Assembly: GCF_047468865.1 (NCBI RefSeq)
Contig: NZ_JBLGTV010000015.1
Location: 9,286 to 73,285 of the forward strand
DNA: 64,000 bases
Source of the DNA: Castellaniella hirudinis_A
Lineage (GTDB): Bacteria; Pseudomonadota; Gammaproteobacteria; Burkholderiales; Burkholderiaceae_B
Direction: 5' to 3'
How positions within the stretch are numbered: the stretch's first letter is position 1; each line of letters begins with the position of its first letter. Made by a program: the position numbers and the translations under genes. Under the pieces are notes generated by a model, which saw only the letters and a list, made by a program, of their open reading frames with translations, did no database searches and had not been told where the DNA came from. Shown here piece after piece: positions 44,138 to 52,524 of the stretch.

Positions 44138-45379
44138 ATGATGGATGATTTTCACATTTTATCGTTTGAAACATCAAGCACTTTGTGCAGCGTCGCGCTT
44201 TGGTCGCAGCATGCCGGACGCGTGCGTTTGTATACCGCCCAGCACGCCGGGCGTCAAGATCACGCCGAGCGTATTTTGCCCCTGGCGGAAGGCTTGCTGG
44301 CCGAGGCCGGCCTGACGCGCCGGGATCTGTCCGCAGTCGCCTTCGGCCAGGGGCCGGGCGGGTTCACCGGCTTGCGGGTCGCCTGCGGGGTGGCCCAGGG
44401 CTTGGCGCTGGCGCTGGACATCCCCGTTCTGCCGGTCGATTCCCTGTGCGCGATCGCGGTGCAGCAGGCGGGGGCCGATCCCGCCGGGGTGCAGGTGGTG
44501 CTGCAAGACGCGCGCATGCACGAGATCTATGCCGCCGCCTATCAGGTTCAGGGGGACGACTGGATCACCGTGCAGGCGCCCGCCTTGCTGGCCCGCCGGG
44601 ACGTCGTCGCCTGGGCCGGGCAACAGTCCGCCGCTTGGGCGATGCAGGCGGGCGGCGGCTGGGCGGTTCATGGCGATGCCGCCCAGGTGTTCGACGGGCT
44701 GGCCGGCGAACTATCGGCGCTGGGGGCGCAGGTATCCGTGGCGGCGGGCGCGCCCGCCTGCGCCCAGGCGGCCACCGTGGCGCGCCTGGCCGCCGCCGCC
44801 TGGCAAAAAGGCCGCGCCCTGGATCCCGCCCTGGCCGCCCCGGCCTATGTGCGCGACAAGGTCGCCTACACCACGGTCGAGCGTGCCCAGGGGCGGGGCG
44901 GCAATCCCCAGACGGATGCCGCGCAGCGCACCGTGCACGGCATGGCGCCCGGCGATCTCGACGAGGTCGCCGCGATCGAACGCCGCGTGCAGGCCAGCCC
45001 CTGGTCCCGACAGAATTTCGCCGATGCCCTGGCGGCGGGCTATCGGGGCTGGGTGGTGCGCCGCCTGGGCGCGATGCTGGGCTTTGCGCTGGTCATGGAT
45101 GCCCCGGATATGGCACACTTGCTGGTGATCGGCGTGCGTCCCGATGCGCAGCGCCAAGGCGTGGGCGGCCAGCTTCTGCGCTGCTGCCTGGATCACTGCC
45201 GGCAGGCGGGCCTGCCGGCCCTGACCCTGGAAGTCCGCCCCAGCAATACCCAGGCCATTGCCTTTTACCGGCGGCACGGGTTTGCGCAGCATGGCCTGCG
45301 GCGGGCGTATTACCCCACGGGCCCGAATGGCCGCGAAGACGCCTGGATCATGACCCTCAACCTGGCGCCTTCCGCATGA
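44138..45379 (+). CDS. tsaB-rimI: fused TsaB - RimI protein
   Basis: Protein of 413 aa. Residues 1-240 are TsaB, the partner of TsaD in making tRNA t6A37 (ILSFETSSTLCSVAL, GQGPGGFTGLRVACGVAQGLA). Residues about 262-413 are a GNAT acetyltransferase of the RimI type (ribosomal protein S18 N-terminal alanine): VIGVRPDAQRQGVGGQLL is the acetyl-CoA site and LEVRPSNTQAIAFYRRHGF follows. The two are usually separate adjacent genes; here no stop lies between them and a Gln/Gly-rich linker of about 20 residues joins them. ATG 44138 or 44141 may be the start. Confidence 0.93.
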   Translation: MMDDFHILSFETSSTLCSVALWSQHAGRVRLYTAQHAGRQDHAERILPLAEGLLAEAGLTRRDLSAVAFGQGPGGFTGLRVACGVAQGLALALDIPVLPVDSLCAIAVQQAGADPAGVQVVLQDARMHEIYAAAYQVQGDDWITVQAPALLARRDVVAWAGQQSAAWAMQAGGGWAVHGDAAQVFDGLAGELSALGAQVSVAAGAPACAQAATVARLAAAAWQKGRALDPALAAPAYVRDKVAYTTVERAQGRGGNPQTDAAQRTVHGMAPGDLDEVAAIERRVQASPWSRQNFADALAAGYRGWVVRRLGAMLGFALVMDAPDMAHLLVIGVRPDAQRQGVGGQLLRCCLDHCRQAGLPALTLEVRPSNTQAIAFYRRHGFAQHGLRRAYYPTGPNGREDAWIMTLNLAPSA

Positions 45380-45519
45380 ATCTTCCGCTTTCCTGTTCTG
45401 GCCCGATGTTGGCATCCTGCCCGCGCCGTGCGCCGGGCCGCGCGCGCCCGCCCGGCCGTGCCGGTGTCCCGCTCGACGGGGCCGGCGCTTGCCCGGGCCG
45501 GCCCGGAGATGCCCCGTGA
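45376..45519 (+). CDS. possible 47-codon bridging ORF, unrecognised
   Basis: The ATG overlaps the tsaB-rimI stop (ATGA) and the TGA overlaps the next gene's GTG start (GTGA), so the frame exactly fills the gap. The peptide is rich in Pro, Gly, Arg and Cys (MNLPLSCSGPMLASCPRRAP at the start) and resembles no family known to me. No ribosome binding site is seen. It may only be a reading frame that couples translation of the two neighbours, or chance in GC-rich DNA. Confidence 0.2.
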   Translation: MNLPLSCSGPMLASCPRRAPGRARPPGRAGVPLDGAGACPGRPGDAP

Positions 45520-46433
45520 AGCCGCTTGTGCGTCTGGGGCAGGCCGCCTGGCTGGCCGAAATCGGGGTGGATCTGCATTGGCTGGATGTCCAGTCCGAGG
45601 CGGCCGCCGCTCCGGCGGCGGGTCGCGCCGCAGCCGCCGCCGAGGCCCGGCCGGCGGCGCCCGCATCGCCGCCGCCTGGCCCGTCGTCGGCCATCGCGCC
45701 CGCCGATGCGGCCGCGATGAAATCCCTGTTGGGCCGCTTGAAGCAGCCCGCGGGCCCTGTCCCGTCGGTGGGGCGGCCGGGCGTCGCGGATCAGCCGCCC
45801 GCGCGTCCGCTCGACGAAGAACCGGCGGCGGGCCGAGCGGACATCGCGTCGCTGGCCGCCCGGATTCAGGCCTGTCAGTCATGCCCCCGCCATCAGCAGC
45901 GGTTGCGGGCTGTGCCCGGGGCGGGCCAGGCCGACCATCCCGATTACCTGATCGTGGCCGAACAGCCCGGCATCGACGATGAGGTGGCGGGCATGCCGTT
46001 TCAGGGGGATGCGGGCCGCTTGCTGGATGCCATGCTGGCCGCGGTGCGGCTGCCGCGGGCGGCGTCGCGCTACGCCACCTATGTGGTGAAGTGCCGCGCC
46101 CTGGGCGGGCAGCAGCCCGGCCCGGAAGACATCGCGGCCTGTTTGCCGTATCTGCAGCGTGAAATCGCGCTGGTGCGGCCGCGCTGGATACTGGCTCTGG
46201 GGCAGGTGGCCGCCCGGGCCGTGCTGGGGGAGCGGGCGGATTTCGATGCCGCGCGCGGCATCGCGCAAAGCTGCCGGCTGGCGGATGGAACCGAAATCCC
46301 GGTCTGGGTCACGCATCAGCCGGCGTCGATGCTGGTGCGCGGCGCGCTGAAGCCCCAGGCCTGGCGCGATCTGGCCGCCTGGGCCCAGGCGGTGCGGGCC
46401 GCCGCCCAAGCCGCCCCCGGCGACGCTGGGTAA
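45516..46433 (+). CDS. uracil-DNA glycosylase, family 4-like, Fe-S
   Basis: Protein of 305 aa. The catalytic part (about 110-290) follows the family 4/5 layout: C-x2-C in ACQSCPRHQ, YVVKCRALGGQQPGPED and a fourth Cys in AACLPYLQ as [4Fe-4S] ligands; motif A is VAEQPGIDDEVAGMPFQG where GEAPG is more usual; WVTHQPASMLVRG gives the C-terminal HPA-type motif. It removes uracil from deaminated DNA. About 70 residues of Ala/Pro-rich low-complexity linker precede the domain. The start is GTG 45516 with GGAG eight bases upstream. Confidence 0.85.
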   Translation: MKPLVRLGQAAWLAEIGVDLHWLDVQSEAAAAPAAGRAAAAAEARPAAPASPPPGPSSAIAPADAAAMKSLLGRLKQPAGPVPSVGRPGVADQPPARPLDEEPAAGRADIASLAARIQACQSCPRHQQRLRAVPGAGQADHPDYLIVAEQPGIDDEVAGMPFQGDAGRLLDAMLAAVRLPRAASRYATYVVKCRALGGQQPGPEDIAACLPYLQREIALVRPRWILALGQVAARAVLGERADFDAARGIAQSCRLADGTEIPVWVTHQPASMLVRGALKPQAWRDLAAWAQAVRAAAQAAPGDAG

Positions 46434-46445
46434 ACAGGCGCGGAC

Positions 46446-47750
46446 TCAGCGCAGGGCCGTGCCGTGTTCGGTCTGGCCGATCTGTTTTTCCAGGCCGGGG
46501 TTTGCGCGGTGGTTTAGGCGGTTCCATTGGATGAAGACCACCATCAGGCAGGCCACCAGGATGCCGAACAAGGCAATGATGATATTGATGGACAGGCCCA
46601 GCCACAGCATCAGGCTGTAGACGGCCAGCATCAGCAGGATATTCAGCTGCTCGTTGAAGTTTTGCACGGCGATGGAGTGCCCCGCCGACAGCAGGACGTG
46701 GCCGCGATGCTGCAGCAGCGCGTTCATGGGCACCACGAAATACCCGGACAAGCCGCCGATCAGCAGCAGCAGGCAGTACACCGCCCAGGGGGTGTACACC
46801 AACGGCATCAGCAAGACCACAAGCCCCATGGCGACGCCGATGGGCAGCACGGACAGCGCCTTGCGCAAGGGGACGCGCCCGGCGATCACCGCCCCGATGA
46901 CGGTGCCGAAAGCCGCCACCCCCATCAAGACCGAGGCCTGATCCAGGCGGTAGCCCAGGTGCTGGGCCCCCCATTCGATGACGATGAACTGCAGCGTCGC
47001 GCCCGCGCCCCAGAACAGCGTGGTCACGGCCAGGGAGATCTGCCCCAGCTTGTCGGACCAGAGCACGCGCACATAGCGCGAGAAATTGCGGACCAGGGCG
47101 GCGGGGTGGGTTTGCTGGCGCGGGTAGTAGGCATGGGTGTCGGGGATCAGCAGATTGCAGATGGCGGCGGCCACATAGACCAGGCTGATCATCAGAATGG
47201 CGCATTGGGCCGTGTTGTCGGCCAGGGTGTTGACCCAGTCGAAGGACATCAGCCAGGCGGAGACCGCCGGACTGATCAGCACCCCGCCCAGCACGGTGCC
47301 GACGATCACGGACAGCACCGTCAGCCCTTCGATCCAGCTGTTGCCCTTGACCAGGAGTTCCGGGGGCAGCATTTCGGTGACGATGCCGTATTTGGCGGGG
47401 GAATACGCGGCGGCCCCCACCCCGACGATGGTATAGGCCACGAAAATCAGCATCAGCTGATGGTTGTGGGCGAAACCGAAGGCGCCGTAGCTGAACATCA
47501 GCAGGCAGCCACAGGTTTTCAGGGCATTGGTGGCGAACATTACCCGCCCCTTGGGAAAGGCGTCCGCAAAAGCGCCCACGAACGCCGCCAGCACCACGTA
47601 GGCCAGCGCGAACCACCATTTCATCATAGGGGCCATCCAGTCCGGGCCGCTTAAATCGGCGATCAGCCCGATGGCTGCGATCAGCAAGGCATTATCGGCC
47701 ACAGACGATAGCGCCTGTGCCGCCATGACCATATAAAAGCCCTTGTTCAA
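46446..47750 (-). CDS. lplT: lysophospholipid transporter LplT
   Basis: Protein of 434 aa, a major facilitator with about twelve helices. LplT flips lysophospholipids inward across the inner membrane for re-acylation. Typical family segments are MNKGFYMVMAAQALSSVADN at the N-terminus, YSPAKYGIVTEMLPPELLVK near residue 115 and GYFVVPMNALLQHRGHVLLS in the second half. The acyltransferase gene aas, its partner in enteric bacteria, is not adjacent. Convergent with the glycosylase gene and divergent from smc. Confidence 0.9.
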   Translation of the reverse strand: MNKGFYMVMAAQALSSVADNALLIAAIGLIADLSGPDWMAPMMKWWFALAYVVLAAFVGAFADAFPKGRVMFATNALKTCGCLLMFSYGAFGFAHNHQLMLIFVAYTIVGVGAAAYSPAKYGIVTEMLPPELLVKGNSWIEGLTVLSVIVGTVLGGVLISPAVSAWLMSFDWVNTLADNTAQCAILMISLVYVAAAICNLLIPDTHAYYPRQQTHPAALVRNFSRYVRVLWSDKLGQISLAVTTLFWGAGATLQFIVIEWGAQHLGYRLDQASVLMGVAAFGTVIGAVIAGRVPLRKALSVLPIGVAMGLVVLLMPLVYTPWAVYCLLLLIGGLSGYFVVPMNALLQHRGHVLLSAGHSIAVQNFNEQLNILLMLAVYSLMLWLGLSINIIIALFGILVACLMVVFIQWNRLNHRANPGLEKQIGQTEHGTALR

Positions 47751-47972
47751 GCGTGAACCCCAAGGTGATTGGTGCTGCGTTGTCCGCTGCCCGGCTGCTC
47801 TGCTTGGGAGGGGCCAAACGGCGGATGCGGCAATAAAATGGATTTGCAGTATAGCGGCTAACGCGCGCGGTCATGGCGGTTTGCCGGTGCTTGCGGCCCA
47901 GATCCCTTGTTTTGCTGCGTTATCATATGCTGTCCGCTCCTGTTTTCTCTTTTTTCAGCCCGCCAGATTCCC

Positions 47973-50900
47973 GTGCGCCTCACGCAGATCAAACTTGCCG
48001 GATTCAAATCCTTCGTGGATCCGACCGTGATCCCCACGCCCAGCGAATTGGTTGGCGTGGTGGGGCCCAATGGCTGCGGCAAATCCAACATCATCGACGC
48101 CGTGCGCTGGGTGCTGGGCGAGACCAAGGCGTCCGAATTGCGCGGCGCATCCATGCAGGATGTGATTTTCAATGGCTCGGGGCAGCGCAAGCCCGCCGCC
48201 CGGGCGTCGGTCGAGCTGGTGTTCGACAACAGCCAGGGCCGGGCGGCGGGCCAGTGGTCCGCATTTGCCGAGATTGCGGTGCGCCGGGTTCTGACGCGGG
48301 ACGGCGCCAGCAGCTATTTCGTCAATAACCAGGCCGTGCGCCGCCGCGATATCCACGATATCTTCCTGGGGACGGGCCTGGGCACGCGGGGCTACGCCAT
48401 CATTGGCCAGGGAATGATCAATCGCCTGATCGAAGCCCGGCCCGAAGAATTGCGCGTCTACCTCGAAGAAGCCGCCGGGGTTTCGCGCTATAAAGAGCGC
48501 CGCCGCGAAACCGCAAACCGTCTGCAGGACACCCGCGAGAATCTCACCCGGCTGGATGACATCCTGCGCGAACTGTCCCTGCAGCTGGACAAGCTGCAGG
48601 CGCAGGCGCAGGTGGCCGCCGATTACCGCGCCTTGCAGGCCGAGGGCGAGCTCAAGCAGCACGCGTTGTGGCTGCAGCGCGAACAGGCTGCCCGCGACAG
48701 CCGCCAGGCCCTGGCCCTGCAGGCCGAGCAGGCCCAGGGGCGGCTGGATGCCGCTGTCGCGCAGCTGCGCGCCTTCGAGGCCGGCCTGGAAGCGCAGCGC
48801 GAGGCGCATTTTTCCGCCGGCGAGGCCGTCCACCAGGCCCAGGGGCGTCTTTTTGAAACGGGGGCCCTGGTCAGCCGCCTCGAAGCCGAAATCCGTCATA
48901 CCGTCGATGCCCGCCATCGCTTGCAGGCCCGGCGCGCCCAGTTGCAGTCGCAAATCCAGGAATGGGCGGATCAGCGCGGCCATACCGAGGCCGCCCTGGA
49001 AACCGCCCAGGCGCAGCGCGACGAAGCCGAAGCGCGGGCGGAAGTCCTGGCCGACCAGGCCCAGTCTGCCCAGGACAGCCTGCCCGGGCTGGATACCCGG
49101 CTGCGCGCCTTGCACCAGCAGCGCGAAGAAGCGCGCCGTGTCCTGGCCCGCACCGAGCAAGACCTGGCGCTGACGGCCCAGGCCCAGCGGGATGCGGATC
49201 AGCAATGGCGTCGGCTGGAAGAACGCCAGCAGCGGCTGCGGCACGACCGGGACGCGCTGGGCATGCCCGATCCCGCCGAACAGCAGCGCTGGGCCGGTGA
49301 GTGCGTCGTGGCCGAACAGCGCCTGGACGAGGCGCAGGCCCGCGTGCTGGCGCTCGAAGCCAGCCAGCCGGCCTTGGAGGCCGCGCTGGCGCAGGCGCAA
49401 CAAGCCAGCCAGGAAGCGCGCCAGGGCCTGGATCGCCTGGAAGCCCGGTGCCAGGCCCTGGCGGCCCTGCAGGAAAAAATCCAATCCGATGACGCCCTGC
49501 AGCCTTGGCTGCAGTGCCAGGGCCTGGATGGCCTGGCGCGCCTGTGGCAGCAATTGCAGGTTGAACCGGGCTGGGCGACCGCGCTGGAAGCCGTGCTGCG
49601 CGAGCGCATGCATGCCTTGGGGCTGCGCGCGCTGGATCCCGTCTGTGCCTTCGCGGGGGACGCGCCCCCCGCGCGGCTGGCGTTCTACCAGGCGCCCGAG
49701 CAGGCTGAGGCTGTCGTGGCCGCGCCGGCCGGGGCGAAGCGCCTGCTGGATGTTGTGCGGGGACGCGAGGCCGCCTTGGCGCCGCTGCTGTCGGTCTGGC
49801 TGCGGGATGTTTTCCTCTGCGACGGCCTGGCCGAGGCCTTGGCCCGGCGTGCGCAATTGCCGCCGGGCGGACGCTGGGTGCTGCGCGAAGGCCACCAGGT
49901 GGATGCCTGCAGCGTGCGGTTCTATGCGGCCGAGTCCGAACAGGCGGGTCTGTTGGCGCGGCGGCAGCAGATCGACGACCTGGCCAGGGAAATCCGCGCG
50001 GCGCAGTTGGTGGCAGACCAGGCCGCCGATGCCCTGGCCCAGGCCCAGGCGCGGCGTCGGGCGCTCGACCAGGCCCTGCAGCCTGCGCGGGTGCAGATTG
50101 CCGAGCGCATGCAGGCCTTGCATCAGGCGCAAATGCAGCATCACCGTCTGGCCCAGCAGGCGGCCCAGGCCGGCGAGCAGGCGCAGCGCCTGGCGCGCGA
50201 TATGCACGATCTTCAAGCGCAGATGCAGGTCTTGGCCGGGCAGCGCGAAGAAGCCGAGGCCCGTTTCGAGACCCTGGATCTGACGCTGGCCGAGCAGCAG
50301 GATCGCTACGCCGATCTGGATCAGCAGATAGAAGACCTGGCGGCGCAGGCTGAACAGGCCCGCCAGCAGGGGCGCGAGCGCGAACGCGCGGCCCAGGAAG
50401 CGGAGTATGCCGTGCGGACGTTGCACCAGCGCCTGGATGAACTGCGGCGCAACCTGCAGCTGGCGGCCGACCAGGGACGCCGCGCCCAGGCGGAGCTCGA
50501 TACTTTGCAGGGCGAACTCTTTGCGCTCGATGAGTCCGTCGCCCAGGCGGGGCTGCAGGACGCCCTGGAAGCCCGGGCCGAGGCCGAGGACGCCTTGCGG
50601 CTGGCACGCATCCAGCAAGACGATGCGGCGGCGGCCCTGCGTCAGGCTGACGAAGGCCGCCTCGGCCTGGAGCGCACCCTGGATCCGCTGCGCGCCCAGA
50701 TCACCGATCTGCAGCTCAAAGAGCAGGCGGCCCGCCTGGCGATCGAGCAGTACGCCGAGCAGCTGGACGCCCGCCAGGTGGATCGGCCGGCCTTGCAGCG
50801 TCACCTGGCCGAGCAGCCCGCCCAGTGGCGGCAGCTGGGCTGGCTGCAGGCCGAAGTCCAGCGGGTGTCGCGCCAGATAGAGTCCTTGGGCGCCGTCAAC

Positions 50901-51506
50901 CTGGCCGCGCTGGACGAGTTGCAGGCCGCCCAGGCGCGCAAAGGCTTTCTGGACAGCCAGCACCAAGACCTGATGGCCGCCATCGACACCCTGGAAGACG
51001 CGATCCGCAAGATCGACCGCGAAACCCGCGAACTCCTGATGCAGACCTTCGAGACAGTGAATGGCCATTTCGGCCAATTGTTTCCACAGTTGTTCGGCGG
51101 CGGCGAGGCCCGCCTGAGCATGACGGGCGATGAAATCCTGGATGCGGGCGTGCAGGTCATGGCCCAGCCGCCGGGCAAGCGCAACAGCACGATCCATTTG
51201 CTGTCGGGTGGCGAAAAGGCCCTGACGGCCACCGCCTTGGTGTTTGCGCTGTTCAAGCTCAATCCGGCGCCGTTTTGCCTGCTGGACGAAGTCGATGCGC
51301 CGCTGGACGACGCCAACACCGAGCGCTACGCCAATCTGGTGCGCGGCATGAGCGGCCAGACTCAGTTTCTTTTTATTTCACATAATAAAATCGCCATGCA
51401 GATGGCCCGGCAACTGGTGGGTGTCACCATGCAAGAGCAAGGGGTATCGCGTATCGTAGCGGTAGATATGGATTCAGCTTTGCAGTGGGCCGCCACAGCG
51501 GCCTGA
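47973..51506 (+). CDS. smc: chromosome segregation protein SMC
   Basis: SMC (1177 aa) is the ATPase of the bacterial condensin that organises and separates chromosomes. Walker A is GPNGCGKSN with K37; long Gln/Ala/Arg-rich coiled coils span about 165-500 and 655-1000 around a hinge at about 510-650. The C-terminal head has signature LLSGGEKALTATAL and Walker B FCLLDEVDAPLDDANTERY. The start is GTG 47973 (MRLTQIKLAGFKSF); the frame is open upstream but hydrophobic and unlike the family. No clear ribosome binding site. scpA/scpB are not in the window. zipA follows after 19 bases. Confidence 0.97.
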   Translation: MRLTQIKLAGFKSFVDPTVIPTPSELVGVVGPNGCGKSNIIDAVRWVLGETKASELRGASMQDVIFNGSGQRKPAARASVELVFDNSQGRAAGQWSAFAEIAVRRVLTRDGASSYFVNNQAVRRRDIHDIFLGTGLGTRGYAIIGQGMINRLIEARPEELRVYLEEAAGVSRYKERRRETANRLQDTRENLTRLDDILRELSLQLDKLQAQAQVAADYRALQAEGELKQHALWLQREQAARDSRQALALQAEQAQGRLDAAVAQLRAFEAGLEAQREAHFSAGEAVHQAQGRLFETGALVSRLEAEIRHTVDARHRLQARRAQLQSQIQEWADQRGHTEAALETAQAQRDEAEARAEVLADQAQSAQDSLPGLDTRLRALHQQREEARRVLARTEQDLALTAQAQRDADQQWRRLEERQQRLRHDRDALGMPDPAEQQRWAGECVVAEQRLDEAQARVLALEASQPALEAALAQAQQASQEARQGLDRLEARCQALAALQEKIQSDDALQPWLQCQGLDGLARLWQQLQVEPGWATALEAVLRERMHALGLRALDPVCAFAGDAPPARLAFYQAPEQAEAVVAAPAGAKRLLDVVRGREAALAPLLSVWLRDVFLCDGLAEALARRAQLPPGGRWVLREGHQVDACSVRFYAAESEQAGLLARRQQIDDLAREIRAAQLVADQAADALAQAQARRRALDQALQPARVQIAERMQALHQAQMQHHRLAQQAAQAGEQAQRLARDMHDLQAQMQVLAGQREEAEARFETLDLTLAEQQDRYADLDQQIEDLAAQAEQARQQGRERERAAQEAEYAVRTLHQRLDELRRNLQLAADQGRRAQAELDTLQGELFALDESVAQAGLQDALEARAEAEDALRLARIQQDDAAAALRQADEGRLGLERTLDPLRAQITDLQLKEQAARLAIEQYAEQLDARQVDRPALQRHLAEQPAQWRQLGWLQAEVQRVSRQIESLGAVNLAALDELQAAQARKGFLDSQHQDLMAAIDTLEDAIRKIDRETRELLMQTFETVNGHFGQLFPQLFGGGEARLSMTGDEILDAGVQVMAQPPGKRNSTIHLLSGGEKALTATALVFALFKLNPAPFCLLDEVDAPLDDANTERYANLVRGMSGQTQFLFISHNKIAMQMARQLVGVTMQEQGVSRIVAVDMDSALQWAATAA

Positions 51507-51525
51507 GCATGCAACCGAGGTTCTC

Positions 51526-52524
51526 ATGAGTGAATTGCAGATTTTGCTGATTTCGATAGGGGCGGTGCTGATCGTCCTGGTGCTGCTGTACAACGGCTGG
51601 CAAGAATGGCGCGCCCGGCGCAGCATGCGGCCCGTGCAGCCCGATCCGGGCCAGGATGTGCTGTTGCAAGACGCCCCGCAACGGCGCGAGCCCGGCCTGT
51701 GGGATCGCCCGCCCGCCCCGGCGGCGGCCCCCGAAGAACCCGCCGACATCGACCCCGCCTGCGAGGCCGTGATCGATATCGCCTTGGCGCACCCCGTGCC
51801 GGGCGCGGCGCTGGCCGACGCCGTGCGCGGCATCGAGCGGGCGGGGAAAAAGCCCGTGCGGGTGTTCGTCCAGCGCGAAGGGGGCGGATACAGCGCGCAG
51901 GCGCAGCCGGACGCCGCCTACGTGGCGCTGCAGTTGGCCGTGGTCATGGCCAACCGCAGCGGCCCGCTGACCGCCATCGAGTGGTCCAATCTCTGGACTC
52001 TGGCGCAAGACCTGTCCGAACACTTCGAGGGCCAGATCGAAGCGCCCGAGCAAGACGCCGTGCTGGGCCGCGCAACCGAACTCGACGCCCGCTGCGCGGC
52101 CATGGATGCCCAGGTCGGCTTGATCCTGCAGCTGGCGACGCCGCAGCCGCTGGCCGCCATTACACAGGCTGCCGCCCAGGCCGGCTTCGTGCCGTCTGGC
52201 CCGCGCTGGGCCTGGGTGGCTGAAAACGGCATGCCGCGCTTCACGATGCTGCTGGACAGCGGCAATCCGGCCGCCATCCACCGTGTGGACATCGTATTGG
52301 ACGTGCCCAACAGCATCCCGGACGACCAGGCGTTCAGCCGCATGGTGGCCGTGGGCCGGGATCTGGCCGGCCGCCTGGACGCCCATGTGCTGGACGACCA
52401 GGGCCGCACGTTCCAGGACAGCGCCATGGCGCCCATCGACCGGCAGATCAGCGCCTTGTACGACCAGTTGGAACAGGCCGGGTTTCTGGCCGGCACAGAA
52501 CGCACCGCCCGGGTGTTTTCGTGA
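51526..52524 (+). CDS. zipA: cell division protein ZipA-like
   Basis: Protein of 332 aa with an N-terminal membrane anchor (about 6-24, LLISIGAVLIVLVLLYNGW), a Pro/Ala-rich charged linker to about 80, and a C-terminal ZipA/FtsZ-binding domain (about 190-320). ZipA tethers FtsZ to the membrane during division. Sequence similarity in this family is low; the call rests on topology and on the smc-zipA-ligA gene order of the Alcaligenaceae and enterics. The stop overlaps the ligA GTG start (GTGA). Confidence 0.85.
   Translation: MSELQILLISIGAVLIVLVLLYNGWQEWRARRSMRPVQPDPGQDVLLQDAPQRREPGLWDRPPAPAAAPEEPADIDPACEAVIDIALAHPVPGAALADAVRGIERAGKKPVRVFVQREGGGYSAQAQPDAAYVALQLAVVMANRSGPLTAIEWSNLWTLAQDLSEHFEGQIEAPEQDAVLGRATELDARCAAMDAQVGLILQLATPQPLAAITQAAAQAGFVPSGPRWAWVAENGMPRFTMLLDSGNPAAIHRVDIVLDVPNSIPDDQAFSRMVAVGRDLAGRLDAHVLDDQGRTFQDSAMAPIDRQISALYDQLEQAGFLAGTERTARVFS

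Noticed and set aside
47955..51197. A 1080-codon open frame opposite smc
   Set aside because: Same cause: an antisense shadow of smc with low-complexity composition and no ribosome binding site.
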